This document shows, piece by piece, positions 53,974 through 62,751 of a stretch of 64,000 nucleotides of DNA; position 1 is the first letter of the stretch; each line of letters opens with the position of its first letter. The notes under the pieces are model-generated. The model had not been told where the DNA came from and ran no database searches. It saw nothing but the letters and a program-made list of their open reading frames with translations. Source of the DNA: CBDHDN01 sp965261585 (lineage in GTDB: Bacteria; Pseudomonadota; Alphaproteobacteria; UBA6615); assembly GCA_965261585.1 (NCBI GenBank), contig CBDHDN010000029.1, positions 434,001 through 498,000 of the forward strand. The letters are read 5' to 3'. The position numbers were made by a program, and so were the translations under genes.

Positions 53974-54795
53974 TCACAGTGCAGCGGGCGGTCGCTCAGT
54001 CAAGGGATTCGTTGCCCAATCGCCGGCCACGGCCTGCACGACGGCGAGCGCCGCCAAAGCCGCGGTGTCGGCACGCAGCACCCGCGGGCCCAGGTCAACA
54101 CGCGTGACGAACGGCAGCGCGCCGAGCGCCGTCAACTCGTCGGCCGCGAAACCGCCCTCCGGGCCCACCAGAATGCCCCAGGGGGCCAGCCCCGCCGGGC
54201 GCGGCCCCGCCGGACCCGCACCCGGGTCGGCCACCGCCTGGGCGATCGGCGTGCCGGCGCCGCTCTCGTCAGCGACCAGCAGCCGCCGCTCGGCCGGCCA
54301 GCCGCCCAACAGCTGCGCCAGCGGCACCAGCGCGTCGACCGCCGGCACCGTCAGCCGCCCGCACTGCTCCGCCGCCTCGATGGCGTTGGCGCGCAGCCGC
54401 CCGGTGTTGATCCCGCGCACCTGGATGTGCCGGGTTGCGACCGGCAACAGCCGCGCCACCCCCAGCTCCGTCGCCTTCTGGGCGACGAAATCGACCCGCG
54501 CCCCGCGGATCGGCGCAAACGCCAGCCACGGGTCCGGCTCCGCCGCCTGGAGCCGCGATTGCCGGGCGACCGTCAGCGTGCAACCGCGCCGCTCGAGCCC
54601 GTCGACCGTCGCCAGCCACTCGCCGTCGCGCCCGTTGAACAGGGCAACCGCCTCGCCCACGCGCGCGCGCATGACCGAACGCACATAGTGCGCCTGGGCC
54701 TCGCTCACCCGCACCGCCGCACCGCTCGCCAGCTGTCCGTCCACGAACAGCCGGAAGCGGGTGCCGCGCTTTCGCTCATGGGCCGGATCGCTCAT
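53974..54795 (-). CDS. rsmE: 16S rRNA (uracil-1498-N3)-methyltransferase
   Basis: 273 residues from ATG 54795 (ggag upstream), an SPOUT methyltransferase. The N-terminal PUA-like part has FVDGQLASGAAVRVSEAQAHYV. The knotted SAM-binding part has FVAQKATELGV, ILVGPEGGFAADE and LGPRVLRADTAALAAL. All motifs are intact. Its stop is 6 bases before the gshA start; the pair is a common neighbourhood in Rhodospirillales. Confidence 0.93.
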   Translation of the reverse strand: MSDPAHERKRGTRFRLFVDGQLASGAAVRVSEAQAHYVRSVMRARVGEAVALFNGRDGEWLATVDGLERRGCTLTVARQSRLQAAEPDPWLAFAPIRGARVDFVAQKATELGVARLLPVATRHIQVRGINTGRLRANAIEAAEQCGRLTVPAVDALVPLAQLLGGWPAERRLLVADESGAGTPIAQAVADPGAGPAGPRPAGLAPWGILVGPEGGFAADELTALGALPFVTRVDLGPRVLRADTAALAALAVVQAVAGDWATNPLTERPPAAL

Positions 54796-54949
54796 CGGTT
54801 CACTCCGCAGGCCAACACTACATGAAACCCCGATCGTAGATCCGAGGTCCATCCGCGAACTGCAACGTTGTCACCGACCCTTCAACGCGACACGCTCGGT
54901 GCCAAACGCCCGATACGAGCTCAAGAAAGCGGACTCTATTATCCGAATT

Positions 54950-55055
54950 TTCCTTCTACAGTGGACGCGAGACCGTGGTGAAGCACGGCGAGATTGGCCA
55001 AGGGCTGCTCAGTACGATGCTTAAACAGTTGGGCCTGACAAAGAAGGATCTGTGA
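54950..55055 (+). pseudogene. HicA-type toxin, C-terminal remnant
   Basis: About 33 codons ending at the TGA that overlaps the hicB start. GRETVVKHGEIGQGLLSTML and LKQLGLTKKDL match the end of HicA mRNA interferases (the conserved H...I..GLL...L region). No start codon or N-terminal half with the usual KK-x-I-x-x-L start is found upstream, so the toxin is truncated. Confidence 0.6.
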
Positions 55056-55540
55056 TGGCAAGACGTGTCCGTCTCGAATACCCGGTCGACCTCAGCACCG
55101 ACCGCGACGGCCGCGTGCTCGTCCAGTTCCCCGACATTCCCGAGGCCCTAACGGATGGCGCCGACCGGGCCGAGGCACTGCGAGAGGCTGAGGATTGCCT
55201 CGAAGAAGCCGTAGCCGGCTACATCCGGCGCAGGAAGGACTTGCCGCTACCGTCCAGCGCCGCCGGCCGGCTGTTGGTCGCCGTGCCTTTCCAAACCGCG
55301 GCCAAGGCAGGGCTATACATGGCCATGCGGGCCGGCAGAATCTCGAAGGCTCAACTCGCGCGCCGCCTGCGCTGCGACGAGGCCTACGTGCGGCGCATGC
55401 TCAACCCCAGGCACAACACTCGCGCCGACAAGCTGCAAGACGCCTTGGCGGCCTGTGGGCGCAACCTGCTGGTCGTCACGGTCAACGTGACGGACGACGC
55501 AGGCAAACGGGCTCGCAACGGCTCGAAGAGGGCCGCGTAG
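55055..55540 (+). CDS. HicB-family antitoxin with HTH domain
   Basis: 161 residues. The N-terminal HicB fold (YPVDLSTDRDGRVLVQFPDI, EALREAEDCLEEAVAGYI) is followed by a C-terminal helix-turn-helix (ISKAQLARRLRCDEAYVRRM). The ATG overlaps the remnant hicA stop (TGATG). HicB normally neutralises HicA and represses the operon. With hicA truncated it is an orphan antitoxin, and may still bind DNA or act on other HicA toxins. Confidence 0.85.
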   Translation: MARRVRLEYPVDLSTDRDGRVLVQFPDIPEALTDGADRAEALREAEDCLEEAVAGYIRRRKDLPLPSSAAGRLLVAVPFQTAAKAGLYMAMRAGRISKAQLARRLRCDEAYVRRMLNPRHNTRADKLQDALAACGRNLLVVTVNVTDDAGKRARNGSKRAA

Positions 55541-55613
55541 GCGGAAACAACGCGTGCCGCACGTATCGTGGCGGAGCCTTGAGCCCCGGCGCCATCGGGC
55601 GCAAGGTGGCGCC

Positions 55614-56576
55614 ATGGCAGACCCGGCGGCCCCGCGCGCCAAGCCCACCGCCCAGTCCAACGACGACGCCAGCACCGGCGCCAGCGACATCGTCCGCGGC
55701 ATCTGGCTCGAGCGGCTGGCGCCGCCGGCAGCTCGCCCGTACATGCGGCTGGCCCGGCTCGATCGGCCGATCGGCACCTGGCTGGTGCTGCTGCCGGGCT
55801 GGTGGGGCATCGCGCTGGCGGCACCGGGCAGCGCGCCGGACATCACACTCCTCGCCCTGTTCGCGGTCGGCGCCGTCGTCATGCGCGGCGCCGGTTGCGT
55901 CGTCAACGACATCCTCGACCGCGACTACGACGCTCGCGTCGCCCGCACGGCCGACCGGCCGCTGCCGTCGGGTGCGGTCTCGGTCGTGCGCGCCCTCGCC
56001 TTCCTCGCCGCCCTCTTGGCCGCCGGCCTGGCGGTCCTCATGCAGTTCAATGCCTTCGCCATCGCCGTCGGCGCGGCCAGCCTCGTGCTCGTGTTCCCCT
56101 ACCCGCTGATGAAGCGCATCACCTACTGGCCCCAGGCCTGGCTCGGCCTGACGTTCAACTGGGGCGCCCTCGTCGGCTGGGCCGCCGTGCGCGGCACCCT
56201 GGAGGCGCCGGCGCTGGCGCTCTACGCCGCCGGCTTCTGCTGGACCCTGGGCTACGACACGATCTATGCCCACCAGGACAAGGCGGACGACGCCCGCGTC
56301 GGCGTCAAGTCGACCGCCCTGCTGTTCGGTACCGCCAGCCGCCCCTGGATCGCCGCGTTCTACGTCGGGGCGACGGCGCTGCTTGCCGCCGCCGGCTGGC
56401 TCGCGGCGCTCGCCTGGCCGTTCTACACCGGCCTCGCCGTGGCCGCCGCCCACCTCGCCTGGCAGACCGCGCGCGTGCGCTTTGACGATTCCAAGGATTG
56501 CTCGGTCAAATTCCGCGCCAACCGCGACTTCGGTCTCATTATCTGCGCCGCCATCGTCGCCGGCCAACTCGCCTGA
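55614..56576 (+). CDS. ubiA: 4-hydroxybenzoate polyprenyltransferase
   Basis: 320 residues from ATG 55614. A membrane prenyltransferase of ubiquinone synthesis. The two Asp-rich motifs are present: NDILDRDYDARVART and YDTIYAHQDKADDARVGVKS. About eight membrane helices are predicted. The N-terminal 45 residues are soluble and variable. The gene stands near rsmE and gshA, as in many Rhodospirillales. Confidence 0.93.
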   Translation: MADPAAPRAKPTAQSNDDASTGASDIVRGIWLERLAPPAARPYMRLARLDRPIGTWLVLLPGWWGIALAAPGSAPDITLLALFAVGAVVMRGAGCVVNDILDRDYDARVARTADRPLPSGAVSVVRALAFLAALLAAGLAVLMQFNAFAIAVGAASLVLVFPYPLMKRITYWPQAWLGLTFNWGALVGWAAVRGTLEAPALALYAAGFCWTLGYDTIYAHQDKADDARVGVKSTALLFGTASRPWIAAFYVGATALLAAAGWLAALAWPFYTGLAVAAAHLAWQTARVRFDDSKDCSVKFRANRDFGLIICAAIVAGQLA

Positions 56577-56685
56577 GCCCGCTCGGTGCCGCCTCTATCA
56601 CGATCGACGACGACACAAACCCATGGGCTGGGTCGTGAACCCATTTGGCGTTGGGTTGGTCGTCTTCGGCGCCGCGCCGTCGCTA

Positions 56686-56788
56686 GTGCACCGATCCAGA
56701 CAAATGATTCACCGTGCGCTGGAGCAACCCGTTGTTTTGTATTCAGAATCAGGTTTCCACTGTGACGGCTCTGACTGAGTCGGTGCAC
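56686..56788. repeat. 103-bp MITE, copy 3
   Basis: Identical in sequence to copy 1 as far as I can see. TA is duplicated at 56684-56685 and 56789-56790, target CTAG. The right-hand TAG is the stop codon of the TetR gene read on the minus strand. Confidence 0.92.
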
Positions 56789-57432
56789 TAGGTTGGCTTC
56801 GGAAACAGCACCGCCATGAATTCCTTGGCCAGCCGAGTAAGTTCCTCACGACCGGCGCCGACACGGGCGCGTGTGGCAAAACTATGCGTGATCGAAATTG
56901 TCATCCGGGCAAGGGCCCGGGGGTCTGATGCTTTGGATAATTCCCCACTATCCTGAGCGACCAGGAAGCGATCAGCAATGACCCTGTCGGTTTCGGTAAA
57001 CATCCCGGACAGTTTGTCACGGACCTGCTCGTCCGTTTCCGCCGCCTCCGTCGCAACAGAGGCTATCAGGCAGCCCTTTGGTCCCTCCTTAGCAGTGGCG
57101 CAGCGGATACTTTCAGCAAAAAATGCCGCAACCGCTTTCTCAATATCCGGCTCGCCATGCAGCGCTTTGACGGGTTGGCAGCCGAGTGTCACCGCGTAAC
57201 GGTCAATCACCTCCATGAACAGGTCGTGTTTGCTGCCGAAGGTTGCATATAGGCTCGGCCGGTTGATGCCCATGCTCTCGGTGAGATCATCCAGGGAGGC
57301 GTCACTGTAACCCTTCGTCCAAAATGTCGTGACGGCGCGATCCAGCACCTCGTCACGGTCAAATGTCCGCGGGCGGCCACGGGGCCGGGAAGATTTGGTC
57401 TTCAAATTCGTCAGTACCTTGACATGCGGCAA
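56788..57432 (-). CDS. TetR/AcrR family transcriptional regulator
   Basis: Up to 214 residues. The N-terminal DNA-binding domain (about 20-70) shows RGRPRTFDRDEVLDRAVTTF and SLDDLTESMGINRPSLYATF. The C-terminal ligand domain has EGPKGCLIASVATEAAE. Only TTG codons are available as starts (57432 or a few codons later). It is divergent from a truncated secreted-protein gene at 57544, which may have been its target. Its stop codon lies in the CTAG used by MITE copy 3. Confidence 0.88.
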   Translation of the reverse strand: MPHVKVLTNLKTKSSRPRGRPRTFDRDEVLDRAVTTFWTKGYSDASLDDLTESMGINRPSLYATFGSKHDLFMEVIDRYAVTLGCQPVKALHGEPDIEKAVAAFFAESIRCATAKEGPKGCLIASVATEAAETDEQVRDKLSGMFTETDRVIADRFLVAQDSGELSKASDPRALARMTISITHSFATRARVGAGREELTRLAKEFMAVLFPKPT

Positions 57433-57543
57433 CTGCGCAGATTATTGTACTAAACAGTTCATAAATCAAGTCCCGCCGTTCCGGCCTATCGGCTCCAGAA
57501 CAGTCCGGCCATCTTTAAGATCGAAAAGCAGGAGGAATTCACT

Positions 57544-57630
57544 ATGCCCAGCATCAAACCGCTCATAGTAGCGGGACTCGCCGCGCTGTCGCTCCAGATG
57601 TCAGCGTTCGCCCAACGCCGCTCCGCTTGA
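57544..57630 (+). pseudogene. Truncated secreted-protein gene (signal peptide only)
   Basis: A strong ribosome site (aggaggaatt) precedes an ATG and 28 codons: MPSIKPLIVAGLAALSLQMS with AFAQ as a plausible cleavage site, then a stop. The mature part is gone. Downstream sequence belongs to another gene on the opposite strand, so a deletion has joined the two. Confidence 0.6.
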
Positions 57631-57808
57631 GGCGGCTGGCCGCCGCTTCCAGTCCTTGAGGGCTGCCGCTGCGTTCGACTTCGGTGGCGCGACCCCCGCC
57701 CTGCGTGCGGGCATCGAGGCGCTTGCCGCCGGGCAATAGAACTTCAGTCTGGCCGCCGGGCCCAGCGGCCTTGTTCTTAGCGCGGCGGTGGGATGGCTTC
57801 TCTGGCAT
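57563..57808 (-). pseudogene. Small conserved protein gene, 3' end replaced
   Basis: It begins MPEKPSHRRAKNKAAGPGG and continues TEVLLPGGKRLDARTQGGGRA and ATEVERSGSPQGLEAAASRL, a basic, Gly-rich protein of a type common in alphaproteobacteria. After about residue 62 the frame reads through the antisense of the truncated secreted-protein gene, so the original C-terminus is lost. Confidence 0.5.
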
Positions 57809-57847
57809 CGTCAAGTCCTTTCGGTGAACAGATGGCGCACAATGCAC

Positions 57848-58191
57848 ATATCGGTGCCTCGCGCCGCCTAACTACTAGACGTGGTAGGACGGGATCCGGA
57901 ATACAAGGGGCGAGATCCCGCGATTCAGTCGAGGTGCCCACAGCCAACACTGCTTGTTGCGTAGTGCTGGTCTGCGACCGAAATAGCCATGACGCTCATA
58001 CCCCCTTGCCCAATTTCACGGTCGGACGAATCCGATTAGGCGCCGGTCTCGACTCATCGACCTTCAGCGATTTGTCCCCTATACCCCAGCCCTGTTTTGG
58101 CAGGGTCTGGAGACGGTACGCGGAGGAACGCGCTCCCGACCAAAACGCATGAGCAGCGACTGAGATACGGACGTCAGAGAGGATCAATGGA
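57848..58191. other. Gene-free stretch before the IS21 element
   Basis: About 340 bases with no supported gene or RNA. Confidence 0.4.
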
Positions 58192-58220
58192 TGTTCGCGT
58201 TCTTGTGCGCACACCGAGGC

Positions 58221-58326
58221 ATCGCGACCATTGATTCCGATCCATCGCGACCACTGATTCCGATTGATTGCGACCACCGATTCCGATCCATCGCGACCAC
58301 CCATTCCGACGGATCGCGACCAGTCC
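58221..58326 (+). repeat. IS21 left-end tandem repeats (23 bp, 4.6 copies)
   Basis: Units start at 58221, 58244, 58267, 58290 and a partial unit at 58313. The core is ATCGCGACCA with GATTCCGATC. These are multiple terminal repeats, presumably IstA binding sites. Confidence 0.88.
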
Positions 58327-58397
58327 AAGACGGCCTGATCGACACCGCTGGGCGATCTGAGCGCCGACTACCCTGGCACCTTTTCGGAGGTGCGGGG

Positions 58398-59956
58398 ATG
58401 GCGACGAAGAGATTGCCGATGCGGAAGATCAGAGATGTGCTGCGGCTCAATGCCAGCGGCTTGTCGAGGCGCCAGATCGCGGCCAGCCTGAACCTGGGTC
58501 CGACCTCGGTGGGCGAGTACCTGCGCCGCGCCCGTCGTGCCGCGCTCGGCTGGCCGCTGCCGGAGAGCTTGAGCGACGAGGCGCTGGAACAGCTGCTGTT
58601 CCCGCCGCCCCGGAACATCCCGCGTGGTCGACGCGGGCAACCGGACTGGGCCTCCCTTCACCGGGAGCTCCGCAAGCCGGACATCACCCCTGTCGCTGTT
58701 GTGGGAGGAGTATCGGGCGGCCTGGCCCGCCGGCTACGGCTACAGCCGCTTCTGCGATCTGCATCGGGCCTGGAAAGCCAGCCTCTCGCCGACCATGCGC
58801 CAGACCCATCTCGCCGGCGAGAAGATGTTCGTCGACTACTCCGGGTCCACCATCGAGATCATCGACCCCGAGAGCGGCGAGAGCGGCGTGGCCCAGGTCT
58901 TTGTCGCCGTCCTCGGCCCCTCCAGCTATACCTACGCCGAGGCGACCTGGAGCCAGAGCCTCCCCGACTGGATCGGCGCCCATGTTCATGGCTTCGCCTT
59001 CTTCGGCGGCGTTCCCCGTCAGGTCGTCTCCGACAACTTGAAGTCGGGCGTCATCAAGGCCTGCTTCCACGAGCCCCAGGTCAACCGCAGCTATGCCGAG
59101 ATGGCGGCCCATTACCGCACCGCCGTGATCCCGGCCCGGCCCCGCAAGCCGCGCGACAAGGCCCCCTTCGACAAGCTCAGGGTGAGGGGTCGAGGTCGGC
59201 GTCCAGGTCGTGCAGCGCTGGATCCTGGCCAAGCTCAGGAACCGCCAGCTCTTCTCACTGGCCGAGGCGAACGCCGCCATCCGCGGGCTCCTGGAGCCGC
59301 TGAACCGCCGCACGACGCGCCCCCTCGGCACCAGTCGTCGCCAGTTGTTCGAGGATCTGGAGCGACCGGCGCTCTCGCCCTTGCCCGTCGAGCCCTACAT
59401 CTACGCCGAGTGGAAGCAGTGCCGGGCCGGCCTCGATTACCACGTCGAGATCGACAAGCATTACTACTCGGTGCCGCACCCCCTGATACGACAGAAGCTC
59501 TGGGCCCGGTTCACCGGACGCATCGTCGAGATCTTCCATCGTGGCAAGCGCATCGCCTGCCACATGCGCGGATCACCGAACCGGCGCCATACCACGCTTG
59601 CAGAGCACATGGCGAGCGCACACCGGCGACTCGCCACCTGGACCCCGGGGCGGATCCGCCGCGACGCCGCCCGTATCGGCGCCAACACCGAAGCCCTGGT
59701 CGACATCATCATGCGCTCGCGCCCGCACCCGGAACAGGGCTTCCGCTCCTCGGTCGGCATTCTTCGACTGGACAAGGCGCATGGCAGCGCGAGACTCGAA
59801 GCCGCCTGCGAGCGGGCCCTGGAGATCGGCGCCCGCTCCTATTCCTCAGTCGCCTCCATCCTCAAGAATAACCTCGATCGCCGGAGGCCAACGCGGGCCG
59901 CGGACGGCCCGGCGATCGATCATCTCAACATCCGCGGCCCCGGATACTTCCACTGA
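58398..59956 (+). pseudogene. istA: IstA transposase (IS21), two frameshifts
   Basis: It starts MATKRLPMRKIRDVLRLNAS with a helix-turn-helix (SRRQIAASLNLGPTSVGEYL). The core has MFVDYSGSTIEII, VFVAVLGPSSYTYAEATWSQ and VPRQVVSDNLKSGV, and the C-terminal part runs to HLNIRGPGYFH. Frame changes occur near 58688 (an extra base before the LSLLWEEYRAAWP block) and at 59164-59188, where a 25-bp insert replaces about one codon. IstA is not made intact. Confidence 0.88.
59164..59188 (+). repeat. 25-bp palindrome-like insert in istA
   Basis: The insert contains CTTCGACAAGCTCAGGG and is flanked by sequence that would join as DKA-x-VEVGVQVVQ without it. It resembles the short repetitive elements with CTTCGAC...GCTCAGG found in several alphaproteobacteria. 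I saw no other copy in the window. Confidence 0.55.
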
Positions 59957-59965
59957 GGATCCCTC

Positions 59966-60699
59966 ATGCTCCATCACCCGACCCTCGACCAACTCAAGGA
60001 GCTCCGCCTGCAGGGCATGGCCGACGCCTTCACCGAGATGCAGGGCAAGGCCCAGGCCGACGAACTCGCCCATGCCGAATGGCTCGCCCTGCTGCTCGAC
60101 CGCGAGGCCGCTGAGCGCAACCATCGGCGGCTGCAATATCGGCTCAGGAACGCACACCTGCGCCACAGCCGGGCCACGATCGAGGATGTCGACTACCGCA
60201 CGCCCCGACGGCTCGACCGATCCGTGTTCCAGCAGCTCGCGACCGGCGAATGGATCGCCGAGAAGCGCAACCTGATCATCGTCGGCCCCTGCGGCGTCGG
60301 CAAAAGCTGGCTCGCCTGCGCCCTCGGCCAGATGGCCTGCCGACAGGACCGCTCCGTCCTCTACAAGCGTCTGTCCAGACTGTTCACCGAGTTGCAGCTC
60401 GGCCGCGGCGACGGCCGCTATCCCCGCCTCTTCCGCGCCCTCACCAGGGCCGACCTCTTGATCCTCGACGACTGGGGTCCGGACCGGCTCAGCCCGGATG
60501 AGCGCCGCGATCTGCTGGAGATCTTCGAGAACCGCTACGCCAACGCCTCGACCCTGATCACCAGCCAGCTCCCGGTCGGCTCCTGGCACGAGGTCATCGG
60601 CGAGCCCTCCTTCGCCGATGCCATCCTCGATCGCATCGTGCACAACGCCTATCGCTCGAACTCGACGGCGAGTCCCTGCGCAAGCATCAGGCGCCATAG
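59966..60699 (+). pseudogene. istB: IstB helper ATPase (IS21), frameshift near the C-terminus
   Basis: Walker A IIVGPCGVGKSWLACALG, Walker B LLILDDWGPDRL and SPDERRDLLEIFENRYANAS are intact. Near 60654 a base is missing, so ILDRIVHNAYR runs into a wrong frame. The expected end (LELDGESLRKHQAP, stop at 60697) is present in the other frame. Only the last 15 residues are affected, so partial function is conceivable. Confidence 0.85.
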
Positions 60700-60718
60700 G
60701 CCGCCGGGTAGTGGGTCA

Positions 60719-60821
60719 GTTTCACGCCAGCGATGGCGGCAGGCGTCACCGACAAGCTGTGGGAGCTTGCCAACATCGTTCGGGTTGTGGACGATTGGGA
60801 GGTAGGAAGGAAAGCTCGATG
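60719..60821 (+). pseudogene. IS1-type transposase, C-terminal remnant
   Basis: About 33 codons (FTPAMAAGVTDKLWELANIV, RVVDDWEVGRKAR) resembling the end of IS1-like transposases, where TPAMAAG-x-x-D-x-x-W is typical. It starts within the inverted repeat, so nothing precedes it. Confidence 0.45.
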
Positions 60822-60958
60822 AATAGGGTGCGATGGATAGCGGCTGGGGCGGCTATCGTGGCGGAGCATCGAAAGGAACGCTGATGGCGTCCTGAGTCGG
60901 ACCCGATTTCCTTGGACACAGAATTGGCTTAATCGAAGTGTCCAAGGAGGACCGGAAC

Positions 60959-61369
60959 ATGACCGATAATTTTGAGAAGAAAGTTGCTGTTGATGGGCCT
61001 GTGGTAAATGCGGGCGAGCTTGGCTCGTCCACGTTTTCCCCAGGCCAGGCTTTGCCGGCAGGCCCGCTGGGACTTGGCCAGCGATGGACGGTGGCGCGCA
61101 AGCGTGAGGTCGTTCTGCGGCTTTTGCGTGACGAGCCGGTGCAACTTCTGTCGCGCCAGTTGGGCGTAGAGATCTTCCGGCTCGAGCAGTGGCGTGAGAA
61201 AGCGATCGGCGGGATCGACGCCTCGCTCAAGCAACGCAAGGGCGATCCGGTGCAGGCGGAACTGGATAGCGCCATGAAGCGGATCGGAGAGTTGACCATG
61301 CAGGTGGAACTGCTGGAGGCCAAGACGGAGACCTTCGGCCCTTTGGGGCGGCGGAGGTCGCGGCGATGA
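60959..61369 (+). CDS. IS3-like OrfA (copy B)
   Basis: 136 residues, identical to copy A as read. The start ATG follows an aaggagg site. Helix-turn-helix in the middle, coiled coil at the end. Its TGA overlaps the OrfB ATG. Confidence 0.87.
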   Translation: MTDNFEKKVAVDGPVVNAGELGSSTFSPGQALPAGPLGLGQRWTVARKREVVLRLLRDEPVQLLSRQLGVEIFRLEQWREKAIGGIDASLKQRKGDPVQAELDSAMKRIGELTMQVELLEAKTETFGPLGRRRSRR

Positions 61370-62271
61370 GTGCCGCCACCTCGCCCGGCACGGGTCTGGC
61401 CTACGGCCTGCGGCGGGTCTGCGCCGCCTGGGGCATGGCCCGCTCCTCGTTCTACGCCATGACCTCCGGCCAGCACGCCGAGCAGCCGCCGGCAAAGCGT
61501 CGGGGACCGAAGCCCGCGATCTCGGACCAGGCGCTGCTGGTGGCGATCGAAGCCGACCTGGAGGCATCGCCCTGGGAGGGCGAGGGCTACCGCAAGGTCT
61601 GGGCTCGGCTTCGGGTCTGTCGCGACATCCGGGTTGCCCGCAAGCGGGTGCTCCGCCTGATGCGCGAGAACAATCTGCTCTCGCCCCATCGCTGCCGCCG
61701 CCGTGGCGGCAATCCCCATGACGGTGAGATCATCACTCATGCCCCGAACCTCATGTGGGGCACCGATGGCGTTCGGGTGTTCACGGTGGACGACGGCTGG
61801 GGCTGGATCTTCACCGCCGTCGAGCATTGGAACGCCGAGTGTGTCGGCTGGCATGTCTGCAAGCGCGGCGACCGCTTCGCCGCCCTGCAGCCGATCTCCA
61901 TGGGGCTTGCCGGGCTGTATGGCTCGACCGCGGCCGGCGCGGCTCGGGGGCTGGCCTTGCGGATGGATCACGGCTCCCAGTATCTGTCGGACCACTTCAC
62001 CAACCAGATCAAGTTCTGGGGTATCCAGCCGTCCTACGCCTTCGTCGCCGAGCCCCAGACCAACGGCGTCGCCGAGCGGTTCAATCGCACGCTGAAGGAA
62101 CAGATCATCCATGGTCGCATCTACCGCAACATCGCGGAGCTGCGGGACGCCGTCCGCGACTTCGTCGAACTCTACAATGCCCAGTGGATCGTCGAAAAGA
62201 ACGGCTACCTGAGCCCCGCTCAAGCTCGTCAGGCGTGGCACGCCGCGATCTCAATCAGGCCCGCCGCGTGA
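61366..62271 (+). CDS. IS3-like OrfB transposase (copy B, intact)
   Basis: 301 residues. N-terminal helix-containing domain (YGLRRVCAAWGMARSSFYAM, EGEGYRKVWARLRVCRDIRV) and rve core with Asp in MWGTDGVRVFTVDDG, Asp in LRMDHGSQYLSDHF and Glu in GVAERFNRTLKEQ. It starts by ATGA overlap with orfA rather than by frameshift. This copy looks functional and could move copy A as well. Confidence 0.92.
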   Translation: MSAATSPGTGLAYGLRRVCAAWGMARSSFYAMTSGQHAEQPPAKRRGPKPAISDQALLVAIEADLEASPWEGEGYRKVWARLRVCRDIRVARKRVLRLMRENNLLSPHRCRRRGGNPHDGEIITHAPNLMWGTDGVRVFTVDDGWGWIFTAVEHWNAECVGWHVCKRGDRFAALQPISMGLAGLYGSTAAGAARGLALRMDHGSQYLSDHFTNQIKFWGIQPSYAFVAEPQTNGVAERFNRTLKEQIIHGRIYRNIAELRDAVRDFVELYNAQWIVEKNGYLSPAQARQAWHAAISIRPAA

Positions 62272-62311
62272 GACAAACTTGTGTCCAAGGAACCGGGTGC
62301 GCTACACGCTG

Positions 62312-62557
62312 ATGGCGTCCAGAGAAAGATACATCGTAAATTTGGCGTGCGTGGACTGCGGGACTACGGCAACTGCCACCATCGAGGAAGCAGAGAGCCC
62401 CGTTTACGACAGGAACCCAAACCGTGTTCTCGTATCTGGACAGAGGGTTTCGAATGAGTACGTGGCGGCGATTGGCAAGAGCCAGCAGTCTTTCGGTGTC
62501 TCACCTGCAGATCAGAGGTCCAGGCGAATTAGGACACTACCGATTTTCCGAAACTGA
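62312..62557 (+). CDS. Small CxxC protein ORF within the IS1-like element
   Basis: 81 residues: MASRERYIVNLACVDCGTTA, a single CVDC knuckle, and a basic C-terminal RSRRIRTLPIFRN. It starts in the target duplication of IS3-like copy B. Proteins with this N-terminus and a single CxxC are small and uncharacterised. It may be a passenger. Confidence 0.35.
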   Translation: MASRERYIVNLACVDCGTTATATIEEAESPVYDRNPNRVLVSGQRVSNEYVAAIGKSQQSFGVSPADQRSRRIRTLPIFRN

Positions 62558-62659
62558 CCCACTACCGGCCGCCGCCCTTGCTTGACCGAAACCGAGGAAA
62601 ATGACATCAACCACAGACCCAGCGGCGGCGATCATGCCGTCACGGACGGCCGACCACCA

Positions 62660-62751
62660 GGTGGTCGCGATGCATCGGTACGGGTGGTCGGGATGGATCG
62701 GAATGGGTGGTCGCGATGCGTCGGAAATCGCTGGTCGCAATCGTCGGAATG
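62660..62751 (-). repeat. IS21 right-end tandem repeats (23 bp, 4 copies)
   Basis: Units start at 62660, 62683, 62706 and 62729, with core GGTGGTCGCGATG...TCGGAA. They are inverted relative to the left-end repeats. Confidence 0.88.

Larger units (their letters stand above)
60893..62306 (+). mobile_element. IS3-like two-ORF element, copy B (1414 bp, 14-bp TSD)
   Basis: Same ends as copy A. CGCTGATGGCGTCC is duplicated at 60879-60892 and 62307-62320. Inserted just after the start codon of a small ORF in the IS1-like element; the duplication carries the ATG, so the ORF keeps a start. Confidence 0.93.
60707..62566. mobile_element. IS1-like non-autonomous element (432 bp without the nested IS)
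   Basis: Inverted ends GGTAGTGGGTCAGTTTC and, inward from 62566, GGTAGTGGGTCAGTTTCGG. An 8-bp duplication GGCCGCCG flanks it (60699-60706 and 62567-62574). It carries a short transposase tail (FTPAMAAGVTDKLWELANIV) and a small ORF but no full transposase. An IS3-like element is inserted inside it. Confidence 0.82.

Noticed and set aside
58221..58326. Tandem 23-bp repeats resembling a CRISPR array or iterons
   Set aside because: Units are directly adjacent without spacers, and the inverted set lies at 62660-62751. This is the terminal-repeat pattern of IS21, not CRISPR or a replication origin.
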